From: Denitromonas iodatirespirans
Lineage (GTDB): Bacteria > Pseudomonadota > Gammaproteobacteria > Burkholderiales > Rhodocyclaceae
NCBI RefSeq assembly: GCF_018524365.1
Contig: NZ_JAEKFT010000021.1
Span: forward strand, 24,112 to 88,111
Direction of reading: 5' to 3'
Length of the DNA stretch: 64,000 nucleotides
Shown: positions 17,929 to 29,884 of the stretch, one piece after another
Layout: the number at the start of each line of letters is the position of its first letter
How positions within the stretch are numbered: position 1 is the stretch's first letter
Made by a program: the position numbers and the translations under genes
Notes under the pieces: generated by a model
Databases searched by the model: none
Seen by the model: only the letters and a program-made list of their open reading frames with translations
Told to the model about the DNA's origin: nothing

Positions 17929-18249
17929 ATGAGACACCGGCGCTGGACACCTGCCCTGCTGCTGAGCTTTGCGCTGATCGCCCCTGCCCTGGCCGACAGC
18001 GACCATGACCGCGCCCGCCGCGCCCTCGACGCCGGCCAGGTGCTGCCGCTGCCGGCCATCCTGACGCGGGTCGCGCAGGACTATCCGGGCAAGGTGCTGG
18101 AAGTCGAACTGGAGGACGAAGACATGCGCTGGATCTACGAGATCAAGCTGGTGCAGCCCGACGGCCGGCTGCTCAAGCTCGAGGTGGACGCCGCCGACGC
18201 CCGCATCCTGAAAGTGCGGGGCAAGCGCCACGAACGGAGTCACCGCTGA
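17929..18249 (+). CDS. PepSY domain periplasmic protein
   Basis: This 106-residue protein has a signal peptide (residues 1-22, ending ALA-DS) and one PepSY domain (PLPAILTRVAQDYPGKVLEVELEDED...YEIKLVQPDGRLLKLEVDA). PepSY proteins of this size beside two-component genes act in the periplasm and may modulate the sensor kinase. The ATG at 17929 has GGAG 8 bases upstream. Its stop overlaps the response-regulator start by one base (TGATG), so translation is coupled. Confidence 0.88.
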   Translation: MRHRRWTPALLLSFALIAPALADSDHDRARRALDAGQVLPLPAILTRVAQDYPGKVLEVELEDEDMRWIYEIKLVQPDGRLLKLEVDAADARILKVRGKRHERSHR

Positions 18250-18911
18250 TGCGCATCCTCGTGGTCGAAGACGAACCCACCCTCGCCGGCCAGCTGGCCG
18301 ATGCGCTGACCGACGCCGGCTACGCGGTCGACCGCGCCGACAACGGCCTCGACGCGCACTTTCTCGGCGATACCGAGCCCTTCGACGCCGTGGTGCTCGA
18401 CCTCGGCCTGCCGCAGATGGACGGCCTCACCGTGCTCGGCAAATGGCGCAGCGCCGGGCGCACGATGCCGGTGCTGATCCTCACCGCGCGCGACGACTGG
18501 CACCAGAAGGTGGCCGGCATCGACGCCGGCGCCGACGATTACCTCACCAAGCCCTTCCACATGGCCGAATTGCTGGCCCGCCTGCGCGCCCTCATCCGCC
18601 GCGCCGGCGGCCATGCCAGCGCGCTGCTCGCCTGCGGCCCGCTGAGCCTCGACACCCGCAGCGGCCAGCTCACCGACGACGGCCGGCCGGTCTCGCTCAC
18701 CAGCCACGAATACCGCCTGCTGGCCTACTTCATGCACCACCCGGGCAAGGTCATCTCGCGCACCGAGCTGACCGAACACCTCTACGCGCAGGACTTCGAC
18801 CGCGACTCCAACACCATCGAAGTCTTCGTCGGCCGCCTGCGCAAGAAGCTGCCCGAGGGCATGATCGAGACCGTGCGCGGCCTCGGCTACCGGCTGGTCG
18901 CGCCGGCATGA
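18249..18911 (+). CDS. OmpR-family response regulator (QseB/PhoP-like)
   Basis: This 220-residue protein has a receiver domain with acidic residues E8, D9 and the phosphoacceptor D51 (VVLDLGLPQMDG), T83 in LTAR and K105 in LTKPF. A winged-helix DNA-binding domain follows (SLTSHEYRLLAYFM...VEVF-like VFVGRLRKKL...VRGLGYRL). It is translationally coupled to the PepSY gene before it and the kinase after it (ATGA overlap). The likely target is the divergent cytochrome operon. Confidence 0.94.
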   Translation: MRILVVEDEPTLAGQLADALTDAGYAVDRADNGLDAHFLGDTEPFDAVVLDLGLPQMDGLTVLGKWRSAGRTMPVLILTARDDWHQKVAGIDAGADDYLTKPFHMAELLARLRALIRRAGGHASALLACGPLSLDTRSGQLTDDGRPVSLTSHEYRLLAYFMHHPGKVISRTELTEHLYAQDFDRDSNTIEVFVGRLRKKLPEGMIETVRGLGYRLVAPA

Positions 18912-20293
18912 CGGCGACACCGCCGGTGCCCGCCCGCCCGGCCATGCACCGCTCGCTGCGCCTGCGCCTGCTCGCCGGCTCGCTGGTGTGGATCCTCGCC
19001 GCGGTGGCGATCACCGGCGTGCTGCTGGCCGACCTGTTCGGCCAGCATGTGCGCGAGCGGGTCGACGCCGAACTGCACGGCCACCTCGACCAACTCACCG
19101 CGCTCTTTGAAATCGCCCCGGACGGCACCGCAACGCTGCGCATGCCGCTGTCCGACCCGCGCCTGAGTCGCCCCTATGCCGGCCTGTACTGGCAGGTGGA
19201 TGGCGGCCCGGCCGGCACCATCGGCCTGCTGCGCTCCCGCTCGCTGTGGGACACGGCCTTGAGCGTGCCGCCCGACACACTCGCCGACGGCGAGGTGCAT
19301 GTGCACGATGTCGACGGCCCCGACGCCAGCCGCGTGCGCCTGATGGAGCGCCTGATCCGCCCCGCCGAACAGCCCGACACCGCCTACCGCCTGATCGTCG
19401 CCCTCGACACCCGCCAGATCCACGAGCCGGTCGAGGAGTTCGCCACCCTGCTGGCCATCGCCCTCGGCGTGCTCGCCCTCGGCCTGGGCGCCGCGGCGGT
19501 GCTGCAGGTCGGCATCGGCCTCGCCCCGCTCGGGCGCATGCGCCAGGCGCTGGGCGCCGTGCGCGACGGGCACACGCGCCGCCTCGAAGGCGACTACCCG
19601 CGCGAAGTGCAGCCCCTGGTCGACGAGCTCAACACCCTGCTGGCCCATGACGAAGCCATGGTGGAGCGCGCCCGCACCCAGGCCGGCAACCTCGCCCATG
19701 CGGTCAAGACGCCGCTGACCATCCTCGCCAACGCCGCCCGCAACGACCCCTCCGAACTGGCCCGCCTGGTCGACGAACAGGTCGGCGACGCGCGCCGCCA
19801 GGTCGACTACCACCTGGCCCGCGCCCGCGCGGCCGTGGCCGTGCAGCAGCCCGGCCTGCGCACGCCGCTGCGCCCGGTGCTGGACGGGCTGATCCGCGTC
19901 ATGCGCCGCCTGCACGCCGAGCGCGATCTGCACATCGCGATGGCGGATGTCGCCGACACCCTGGCCTGCCGCGGCGACGCGCAGGACCTGCAGGAAATCC
20001 TCGGCAACCTGCTCGACAACGCCTGCAAGTGGGCGGCCCGCCAGGTCAGCATCACCGCCGCCACCGCCGACGGCCAGCTCGTCGTGCACATCGACGACGA
20101 CGGCCCCGGCCTCGACGAGGCCCAGCGCAGCGCGGTGCTGGCGCGCGGTGTGCGCGCCGACGAGCACACGCCGGGCTCGGGCCTGGGGCTGGCCATCGCG
20201 CACGAACTGGCACGGGTCTACGGCGGCGACCTGCGCCTCGACATCTCCCCGCTGGGCGGCCTGCGCGCCACCCTGACGATGCCGTCGGCGTAG
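18908..20293 (+). CDS. Sensor histidine kinase (QseC/PhoQ-like)
   Basis: This 461-residue kinase has TM1 (about 21-43), a periplasmic sensor region (44-178), TM2 (180-202), a HAMP-like segment, the phosphoacceptor box NLAHAVKTPL (H264), and the ATPase motifs NLLDNACKWA (N box), DDDGPGL (G1) and GSGLGLAI (G2). The HAVKTP box is typical of PhoQ-type kinases. The ATG at 18908 overlaps the regulator stop (ATGA). Together with the PepSY protein it may sense a metal or redox signal in the periplasm; this is inference from the divergent cytochrome/ferric-reductase operon. Confidence 0.93.
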   Translation: MTATPPVPARPAMHRSLRLRLLAGSLVWILAAVAITGVLLADLFGQHVRERVDAELHGHLDQLTALFEIAPDGTATLRMPLSDPRLSRPYAGLYWQVDGGPAGTIGLLRSRSLWDTALSVPPDTLADGEVHVHDVDGPDASRVRLMERLIRPAEQPDTAYRLIVALDTRQIHEPVEEFATLLAIALGVLALGLGAAAVLQVGIGLAPLGRMRQALGAVRDGHTRRLEGDYPREVQPLVDELNTLLAHDEAMVERARTQAGNLAHAVKTPLTILANAARNDPSELARLVDEQVGDARRQVDYHLARARAAVAVQQPGLRTPLRPVLDGLIRVMRRLHAERDLHIAMADVADTLACRGDAQDLQEILGNLLDNACKWAARQVSITAATADGQLVVHIDDDGPGLDEAQRSAVLARGVRADEHTPGSGLGLAIAHELARVYGGDLRLDISPLGGLRATLTMPSA

Positions 20294-20371
20294 CCGCCGG
20301 ACACCCAAAAACCCCAATACCAGAAAGGATTTCAGCCCGATCGCCCGGCACAGAAAAAGGGCATCGGCGAG

Positions 20372-20404
20372 TTGACATCTAAAATAGGACTAATATAGTC
20401 TTAT
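20372..20404 (+). promoter_or_regulatory. suf promoter with overlapping IscR/Rrf2-type operator
   Basis: A -35 box TTGACA (20372-20377) stands 16 bases before a -10 box TATAGT (20394-20399). The -10 is embedded in an A+T-rich dyad AATA-GGACTA-ATA-TAGTC-TTATT (about 20383-20405), very like the GACTA...TAGTC core of type 1 IscR sites. The Rrf2 regulator encoded next (20611) is the natural ligand, and binding here would block RNA polymerase. Confidence 0.75.
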
Positions 20405-20432
20405 TTAAACGCAACACCCGACGGAGAAACCC

Positions 20433-20627
20433 ATGCCCCCCGCTCCGGCCCTCGATCGCCTGCTGACCGTTTCGGCCCGCTACTTCGGCCTTCCGCCGGA
20501 GACGGTGTCCATGCTCGTGGCGCACGGCGGAGCGGATCGCCCGGCCGCGGCAGCCCGTCGGCAGACCGATGATCGCCACCCGCTCACTGCGATGGGCGAA
20601 AGGAATCCACATGCTGCGCGTAAGTAA
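20433..20627 (+). CDS. Small protein of 64 residues in the suf leader
   Basis: This frame starts with ATG at 20433 preceded by GGAGAAACCC and ends at 20627, overlapping the first 17 bases of the Rrf2 regulator gene. The protein is amphipathic at its start (LDRLLTVSARYFGLPPETVSMLVAHGG) and has no known domain. It lies directly downstream of the suf promoter, so it will be transcribed and has a good ribosome site. It may be a real small protein or a translated leader that couples into the regulator. No homologue is recalled. Confidence 0.45.
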   Translation: MPPAPALDRLLTVSARYFGLPPETVSMLVAHGGADRPAAAARRQTDDRHPLTAMGERNPHAARK

Positions 20628-21075
20628 ATTGACCGACTACGGCACGCTGGTGCTGACGCACCTGGCGAGCTTTCCCGAGCGCCTGTTCAGCGTCACCGAA
20701 CTGGCGCAGGTGCTGCACTTGAACGCCCCGACCATCAGCAAGGTGCTCAAGGCGCTCGGCCGCCACGAGCTGGTCAGCAGCGTGCGCGGCGCCCATGGCG
20801 GCTATGCGCTGGCCCGCCCGGCGACCGAGATCAGCGTCGCGCAGATCATCGACGCGCTCGAGGACCAGCCCTTCGGCCTCACCGAATGCAGCGCCACCGC
20901 GGGCACCTGTGACATCGAAGGCGATTGCCGCATCCGGGCCAACTGGCAACGCATCAATGCCGTGGTGCGCCGCGTGCTCGACGACGTGAGCCTGGCCGAC
21001 ATGGTGCAACCCACGCCCCTGGCCACCGAGGCGCTGCTCCTCCGCCGCACCCCCGAACGCAAATCGACGCCGTAG
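20611..21075 (+). CDS. SUF system Fe-S assembly regulator (Rrf2 family)
   Basis: This 154-residue Rrf2 protein has an N-terminal winged helix ([13 protein letters not shown]...[41 protein letters not shown]) and three cysteines, C93, C100 and C106, in the loop that holds an Fe-S cluster in IscR-like sensors. It heads the suf operon and is followed by sufB after 19 bases. The start at 20611 has AAAGGA 6 bases upstream and matches the family N-terminus; an upstream in-frame ATG at 20569 does not. It probably represses the suf promoter when holding a cluster. Confidence 0.92.
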   Translation: MLRVSKLTDYGTLVLTHLASFPERLFSVTELAQVLHLNAPTISKVLKALGRHELVSSVRGAHGGYALARPATEISVAQIIDALEDQPFGLTECSATAGTCDIEGDCRIRANWQRINAVVRRVLDDVSLADMVQPTPLATEALLLRRTPERKSTP

Positions 21076-21094
21076 CCCACAGGAGACGTCACCC

Positions 21095-22558
<1,464 letters not shown>

Positions 22559-22841
22559 TGGGGGCTGCCGACATGATTTTGAACATCGCGTTGCGCCCAA
22601 ACAGCGCCCCAATACCCCACACCAAACGGCGGAGCGTCGTACGCTCCGACGAAGGCTACCACCCGGCATGCAGGCTGTTTGGGCACAACCCTCCGGGCTC
22701 AAGGCGGTTTGGTCGCATGGCTGCGTTGCGCCTCCTCGCTTGGGGGCCACCCAAGCAGCGTCGGCGCGCCTTGCCCTGCAACCAAACCGCCATGAGCGCG
22801 ATGTCCAAAACCATGTCAGCAGCCCCCTTGGAGAACTAAAT
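22559..22841. repeat. Inserted, probably repetitive spacer between sufB and sufC
   Basis: These 283 bases interrupt an otherwise tight operon in which the later junctions overlap. The stretch includes CGGAGCGTCGTACGCTCCG, a perfect hairpin near 22631-22649, and GGTTTGGTCGCATGGCTG with TGCAACCAAACCGCCATG in inverted relation about 80 bases later. That looks like a mobile or repetitive palindrome rather than coding DNA. All three plus frames stay mostly open because of high GC, but none resembles a known protein. Confidence 0.55.
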
Positions 22842-23623
<782 letters not shown>

Positions 23624-23627
<4 letters not shown>

Positions 23628-24934
23628 GCGACGTCGACACCTGGCTGGCCCACTACCATGCCCACTCGGCCGTGCTGCCGGGCGCCGAGCTGCCCTGGCT
23701 GGCCGACATCCGCCGGCAGGCCATCTACCGCTTTGCCGACGAAGGCTGGCCGACCCGCCGCCATCCGCGCTGGAACCACACCTCGCTGGCCTTCATGGAC
23801 CAGCAGGACTTCGCCCCGGCCGGCGTCGCCCCCGATGCCGCCGCGGCGCTCGCCCGCCTGCGCGGTGAAGATGCCGGCCACTGGCTGGTGTTCGTCGGCG
23901 GCCGCTTCGACGCAGCCCTGTCGGACATCGGCCCCCTGCCCGCCGGCGCCCAGCTGAGCAGCCTCGCCGAGGCGCTGGCCACGCATCCCGAAGCGGTCGA
24001 AGCCGCCTTCGGCAGCCATGAGGACGGCGACAGCCCGGCCGCGCTCAACGCCGCGCTGGCCAGCGACGGCGCCTGGCTGCGCCTGGCGCGCGGCGTGACG
24101 CTGGAGGCCCCGGTGCATCTGGTGTTCATCGCCGGCGCCGACGAGGCCAGCCGCCACCTGCGCAACCTGATCGTCGCCGAGGCCAACAGCGAAGCCACGG
24201 TGGTCGAGCACTACCTGGGCAGCGGCGAGGCCAGCACGCTGACCACCGCGGTCACCCGTCTGCAGGTGGACGCCGACGCGCGGCTCACCCATCTCAAACT
24301 GCAGCAGGAAGCCGAGCAGACCGTACACCTGGCGCGCATCGACGCGGTGCAGGGGCGCGGCGCGCGCTTCGCCTCGCACTCGCTGTCCTTCGGTGCCCGC
24401 CTGGCGCGCCACGACATCGGCACCCGCTTCGACGGCGAGGGCTGCGAGGCGCTGTTCAACGGGCTCTATCACCTCGACGGCCGGCGCCATGTGGACCACC
24501 ACACCCGCATCGACCACGCCCAGCCGCGCGGCACCAGCCGCGAGTTCTACCGCGGCCTGCTCGACGGGCTGTCGCGCGGGGTGTTCACCGGGCGCGTCAT
24601 CGTCGCCAAGGACGCCCAGCGCAGCGACGCCATGCAGCGCTGCGACAACCTGCTGCTGTCGCGCCAGGCAGAGGCCGACGCCCGGCCGGAGCTGGAGATC
24701 TATGCGGACGACGTCAAGTGCAGCCACGGCGCCACGGTCGGCCAGATCGACGAGGACAGCCTGTTCTACCTGCAGACCCGCGGCCTGGACGAAACCCATG
24801 CCCGCCGGCTACTCACCTACGCCTTTGCCACCGAAGCGCTCGACCGCATCGACCTGGCGCCGCTGCGCAAGCAGGCGCGCGCCGCGTTGATGGCGCGCCT
24901 GCCCGGCGGCGAACTGCTGGAGGAACTGTTGTGA
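23624..24934 (+). CDS. sufD: Fe-S cluster assembly protein SufD
   Basis: This 436-residue protein is the SufD partner of SufB and SufC. The diagnostic C-terminal core includes HVDHHTRIDHAQPRGTS, EFYRGLLDGLSRGVFTGRVIV, DNLLLSRQAEADARPELEI, DVKCSHGATVGQIDEDSLFYLQTRG. The start overlaps the sufC stop (ATGA) and the end overlaps sufS (GTGA). It is thought to help bring iron into the complex. Confidence 0.96.
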
Positions 24935-26192
24935 ACACCGTTGCTGACCCGCTCCGCGCCTCGGCGGCCACCGCGCTGCCGGCGGCGGACGACTTCCCGA
25001 TCCTCGCCCGGCCGGTGCATGGCCGCCGCCTGGCCTACCTCGACAACGGCGCCACCACGCAAAAACCCAATGCGGTGATCGAGGCCGAGGCGCGCTTTTA
25101 TCGCGAGTCGAACGCCAACATCCACCGTGGCGTGCACTGGCTGTCGCAGCACGCCACCGAGTTGTACGACGCCGCGCGCGTCACGGTGCAGCGCTTCATC
25201 GGCGCCGCGCGGGCCGACGAGATCGTGTTCACTCGCGGCACCACCGAGGCCATCAACCTGGTCGCCAACACCTGGGGGCGCAAGACGCTCAAGGCCGGCG
25301 ACGAGATCCTGATCACCACGCTGGAGCACCACTCCAACATCGTGCCCTGGCAGATGCTGTGCGAGCAGACCGGCGCGGTGCTCAAGGTGGCGCCGGTGAA
25401 TGACGCCGGCGAGGTCGAGCAGGACGGCTTCGATGCCCTGCTGGGCGAGCGCACCCGGCTGGTCGCCATCACCCATGTGTCGAACGCGCTGGGCACCGTC
25501 AACCCGGTGGCCCGCATGGTCGAGCGCGCCCATGCGGTCGGCGCCGTGGTGCTGGTCGACGGCGCGCAGGCGGTGGCCCACCAGGCGGTCGACGTACAGG
25601 CGCTGGGCTGCGACTTCTATGTGTTCTCGGGTCACAAGCTGTACGGCCCGACCGGCATCGGCGCGCTCTACGGCCGCGCCCGGCTGCTCGCCGAGATGCC
25701 GCCCTGGCACGGCGGCGGCGACATGATCCGCACCGTCAGCTTCGAGCGCAGCACCTACGCCGAGGCGCCGCAACGCTTCGAGGCCGGCACCCCCAACATC
25801 GCCGGCGCCGTCGGCCTGGCCGCCGCCATCGACTATGTGCAAGGCCTTGGCATGGACACCATCGTGGCGCACGAGCATGCCCTGCTTGAGCATGCCACCG
25901 CCGCACTCACCGCGATCCCCGGCCTGCGCATGGTCGGCACCGCGGCGGACAAGATCGGCATCCTCTCCTTCGTCATCGAGCATATTCACCCGCATGACCT
26001 GGGCACCATTCTCGACAGCGAAGGCGTGGCCATCCGCGCCGGCCACCACTGCGCCATGCCGCTCATGACCCGCTTCGGCATCCCCGGCACCGCGCGCGCC
26101 TCGCTGGCGGTCTATAACAATGAAACTGACATTGCCGCGCTGGTCGCCGCCATCGAAAAGGCGCAAACCCTGTTCGGCACGAGGCCCAAACG

Positions 26193-26196
<4 letters not shown>
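24931..26196 (+). CDS. sufS: Cysteine desulfurase SufS
   Basis: This 421-residue PLP enzyme takes sulfur from cysteine and passes it to SufU. The PLP lysine is K236 in SGHKLYGPTG and the acceptor cysteine is C374 in RAGHHCAMP, as in SufS/CsdA group II desulfurases. Translation is taken to start at GTG 24931, which overlaps the sufD stop and has GGAGGA upstream; no ATG lies near the N-terminus of the domain. The gene overlaps sufU by four bases. Confidence 0.95.
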
Positions 26197-26645
<449 letters not shown>

Positions 26646-26655
26646 GGAGCGCATC

Positions 26656-27225
26656 ATGGGCGACGCCTACGGCGAAACCGACTCCCGCACCCTGCAGCGC
26701 GACTGCGCCGCGATCAGCGTGCCCTGGGGCCAGCGTGAAACGCTCGAGGCGGGCAGCTACGCGCTGATCACCCAGCGCCTCGGCGGCTCGATCACCGTCA
26801 TGTGCGGCGGTAACCTCTACCGCATCGACGAGCGCAACGCCGACGCCCTCGGCCTCGAACCGCAGCTGCCCGCCACCCCGCCGCCCACCGACACCGGCGA
26901 GCGCACCGCCGACAGCGTCGAACAGGCCGCCTGGACCCAACTGGGCAGCTGCTACGACCCCGAGATCCCCATCGACATCGTGAATCTTGGCCTGGTGTAT
27001 GGCTGCACCGCCGAATCGATCGGGCCCGACAGCTTCCGCGTGGTGGTGAACATGACGCTCACCGCCCCCGGCTGCGGCATGGGCACCCTGATCGCCGACG
27101 AAGCGCGCGACAAGCTGCTCACCCTCCCCGGCGTCACCGAAGCCGAAGTCAATCTGGTGTGGGACCCGCCCTGGAGCCGCGAAATGATGAGCGACGCCGC
27201 CCGCCTCGAAATGGGCATGTTCTAG
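26656..27225 (+). CDS. sufT: Putative Fe-S cluster assembly protein SufT
   Basis: This 189-residue protein has an N-terminal domain of about 65 residues specific to SufT (GQRETLEAGSYALITQRLGGSITVMCGGNLYRI) and a C-terminal MIP18/DUF59 domain (CYDPEIPIDIVNLGLVYG...MTLTAPGCGMGTLIADEAR...NLVWDPPWSREMMSDAARLEMGM). SufT helps mature Fe-S proteins under high demand. It is 10 bases after sufU, preceded by AAGGAG, and completes the operon. Confidence 0.94.
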   Translation: MGDAYGETDSRTLQRDCAAISVPWGQRETLEAGSYALITQRLGGSITVMCGGNLYRIDERNADALGLEPQLPATPPPTDTGERTADSVEQAAWTQLGSCYDPEIPIDIVNLGLVYGCTAESIGPDSFRVVVNMTLTAPGCGMGTLIADEARDKLLTLPGVTEAEVNLVWDPPWSREMMSDAARLEMGMF

Positions 27226-27265
27226 CCGTCACCCGCACCGCGGCCAACCCGGCGCAGCCCCCGCC

Positions 27266-27285
27266 GGGCGGGCTTCAACCCGCCC
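27266..27285. repeat. REP-like hairpin GGGCGGGCTTCAACCCGCCC
   Basis: This 20-base hairpin between sufT and serA is, in inverted orientation, nearly the same as the second hairpin of the element at 15461-15510. It lacks the flanking GTAG head. It may serve as a transcription stop or an RNA-stability element after the suf operon. Confidence 0.55.
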
Positions 27286-27336
27286 GCGCCAACCCGACAC
27301 GCCACCGCAGCCGGCACCTCCTCCGGAGCACGCCCC

Positions 27337-28569
27337 ATGATCGACGAAGCCTTCCACCCCGAAACCATGAAATGCGTCCTGCTCGAAGGCATCCACGCCT
27401 CGGCGGTCAGCGTGTTCGAAAGCCACGGCTACACCCATGTGGAGCAGCACGCCACCGCCCTCTCGGGCGACGCGCTCAACGCCGCCATTGCCGACGCCCA
27501 CATCATCGGCATCCGCTCGCGCACCCACCTCACCGACGCCGTGCTGGCCAAGGCCGAGCACCTGCTCGCCATCGGCTGCTTCTGCATCGGCACCAACCAG
27601 GTCGACCTCACCGCCGCCGCGCGCCGCGGCATCCCGGTCTTCAACGCCCCCTTCTCCAACACCCGCAGCGTCGCCGAACTGGTGCTGGCCGAAATCATCA
27701 TGCTGCTGCGCGGCATCCCCGAAAAGAACGCCACCCAGCACCGCGGCGGGTGGATGAAACACGCCACCGGCGCCCATGAAGCCCGCGGCAAAACGCTCGG
27801 CATCATCGGCTACGGCCACATCGGCACGCAGATCGGCATCCTCGCCGAACAGCTCGGCATGAGCGTCCTGTTCCACGACATCGAAAGCCGCCTGGCACTG
27901 GGCAACGCCCGCGCCATGCCCACCCTCGACGCCCTGCTCGCCCAGGCCGACGTCGTCAGCCTGCATGTGCCGGATACCGCCGCCACCCAAAACCTCATCG
28001 ACGCCGACCGCCTCGCACAGATGAAACCCGGCAGCCACCTCATCAACGCCTCGCGCGGCACCGTTGTCGACATCGACGCCCTCGCCAAGGCCCTGGCCAG
28101 CGGCCACCTGCGCGGCGCCGCCATCGACGTCTTCCCGCAGGAGCCCGGCGGCAACAGCGACACCTTCACCTCGCCCCTCACCCGCTTCGACAACGTCATC
28201 CTCACCCCCCACATCGGCGGCTCCACCCTCGAAGCGCAAGAAAACATCGGCACCGAAGTGGCCACCCACCTCATGCGCTACGGCCAGAACGGCTCCGTCC
28301 TCATGGCCGTCAACTTCCCCGAGCTCTCCCTCCCCGTCCAACACGGCGCCACCCGCATCCTCCACATCCACCGCAACGTCCCCGGCGTCCTCGCCAAGAT
28401 CAACGACATCTTCTCCGCCGCCGGCATCAACATCGAAGCGCAGTATTTGCAAACCGGGCCGGAGCTCGGCTATGCGGCGATTGATATCGATGCCGCGTTG
28501 TCGGCGGAGGATCTCAAGCGGCTGCGGGGGATTGAAGGAACGTTGCGGTGCCGGACGTTAGTTCGGTAA
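27337..28569 (+). CDS. serA: D-3-phosphoglycerate dehydrogenase SerA
   Basis: This 410-residue protein has exactly the length of the E. coli-type enzyme that opens serine synthesis by oxidising 3-phosphoglycerate. Features in order are the substrate loop RSRTHLT, CIGTNQVDL, the NAD-binding GYGHIGTQIG, catalytic Arg in NASRGTVVD, Glu in FPQEPGG, His in TPHIGGST, and a C-terminal ACT domain (HRNVPGVLAKINDIFSAAGINI) that confers serine feedback. The ATG at 27337 follows TCCGGAGC. It is separated from the suf operon by 111 bases and may have its own promoter. Confidence 0.95.
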   Translation: MIDEAFHPETMKCVLLEGIHASAVSVFESHGYTHVEQHATALSGDALNAAIADAHIIGIRSRTHLTDAVLAKAEHLLAIGCFCIGTNQVDLTAAARRGIPVFNAPFSNTRSVAELVLAEIIMLLRGIPEKNATQHRGGWMKHATGAHEARGKTLGIIGYGHIGTQIGILAEQLGMSVLFHDIESRLALGNARAMPTLDALLAQADVVSLHVPDTAATQNLIDADRLAQMKPGSHLINASRGTVVDIDALAKALASGHLRGAAIDVFPQEPGGNSDTFTSPLTRFDNVILTPHIGGSTLEAQENIGTEVATHLMRYGQNGSVLMAVNFPELSLPVQHGATRILHIHRNVPGVLAKINDIFSAAGINIEAQYLQTGPELGYAAIDIDAALSAEDLKRLRGIEGTLRCRTLVR

Positions 28570-28732
28570 GCAAATCACACAGTCAACCATGGGTGCGCAC
28601 CCACTTGAGCAGGAAGGGCACAGCCTCACGCTTGAGCTATGACGGCCGCGGACGAGTCGTCAGAAGTTCTGCCTCCAACAAAGAAAACCTGGTGCATTCG
28701 CCGGACTTTTATCTCTTGAAGCCACAGGTCGA

Positions 28733-29884
28733 TTACTTCACGCCTTCGGCATTTTTCTTATTAAGAATATCCGGCCCGTTCGGTGAAACACCCGGCGGAG
28801 GTCCTCCCTCGCCCGGAGGGTCGCCGATCTCTTGTTCCCATAGCGTCGCGACCGCAAAAACAACCGGTACGTCGAACACATACTCCAGCTTCACGGATGT
28901 CTCCGAAGAATTTGCCGATTCTCCTCTGACACCAGGGAAACCAAGATCGAGCGCCAGATCCTTGGCGAGTAGGGCCTTGCGAAGGCGCGAGATCTCAGCA
29001 TCCTTGCTATTGGCCGATTGGTTCCCTTGGTTGTCGGCCTGCGCGTCGTCGGACGCGTACGCGGCCAAGGCCTCAACCACCTTGGCCCTTTCCTTTCCAA
29101 GCGCCATCTGCATTTGACCACCGAGCGCACCAGCCCTGTCGGCGGACAAGGAGACACTGAATCGACGTGTAGCATAGGTTTGCCGAACCACGGCTAGACG
29201 CACCTCCTGGCATACCTCTCGGTATGCTTTGGAAAAATCAGTCCTGATGGCCTTAGCCTTGGCCCACATCTCTTTCTGTTCCGGGGTATTCTGCTTGGCC
29301 AGTTGCTGAAGGAACTGCACTCGGGGAAGTTCGTTCACCTCGGCAAGCGGGATACTCAGGGTGTAGTACAAGTTGCGTTCTTCTGAGGCGCCAAAGCCCC
29401 ACAGTCCGCTCCCCGTGGGCAGTGATATGCCAAAGCTCTTGGCGTCCCCCAGCTTGCTCACCAATGCCGGGAAGCTGGCAACTGGCAACCTCGGGTGTGG
29501 CTTCTTGGACGCCATGGGATCGCCAATCTTTCCGTTCTTGTCTGGAAGTGAGGGGTAGAACCGATCGCTCTCCGGAGCGGGAGTTCTGTCCGAGGCCGGA
29601 GCGGTGGAAAACAGGTTCCCTATTCTCTCGGCCGGGAACGCCTCCTTGGCCTTGGGGTCATCGTTGTGGCAAACAAGGAAGATATCACCAGGTCTTGTGC
29701 TCTCGTCCGGCGGGAAACGCGCGGTTAACCGATATGGCGCAAGGAGTTTTCCCCATAGCCCGCGAAGGTCGGCAAACTCTCGCGTTGCCTCATCTGTAGA
29801 GGACTGGACTGGTGGACTCGCACAGCTCGACATGAATGCAGTCGCGAACGCGATAGTGGGGATCAAGACACGACTTGTGCGCAT
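28733..29884 (-). CDS. Unrecognised lipoprotein of about 383 residues
   Basis: The protein begins with a lipoprotein signal (hydrophobic residues 6-18, lipobox MSSC with Cys21), so it should be anchored in the envelope. No known domain is recognised. The middle is polar with conserved-looking stretches such as GLWGFGASEERNLYYTLSIPL. The C-terminus is rich in Pro and Gly (DPPGEGGPPPG). Codon use and base composition look less GC-rich than the neighbours, suggesting later acquisition. The ATG at 29884 is chosen because the signal peptide starts there; the frame runs open for another 330 bases upstream without coding character. Confidence 0.6.
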   Translation of the reverse strand: MRTSRVLIPTIAFATAFMSSCASPPVQSSTDEATREFADLRGLWGKLLAPYRLTARFPPDESTRPGDIFLVCHNDDPKAKEAFPAERIGNLFSTAPASDRTPAPESDRFYPSLPDKNGKIGDPMASKKPHPRLPVASFPALVSKLGDAKSFGISLPTGSGLWGFGASEERNLYYTLSIPLAEVNELPRVQFLQQLAKQNTPEQKEMWAKAKAIRTDFSKAYREVCQEVRLAVVRQTYATRRFSVSLSADRAGALGGQMQMALGKERAKVVEALAAYASDDAQADNQGNQSANSKDAEISRLRKALLAKDLALDLGFPGVRGESANSSETSVKLEYVFDVPVVFAVATLWEQEIGDPPGEGGPPPGVSPNGPDILNKKNAEGVK

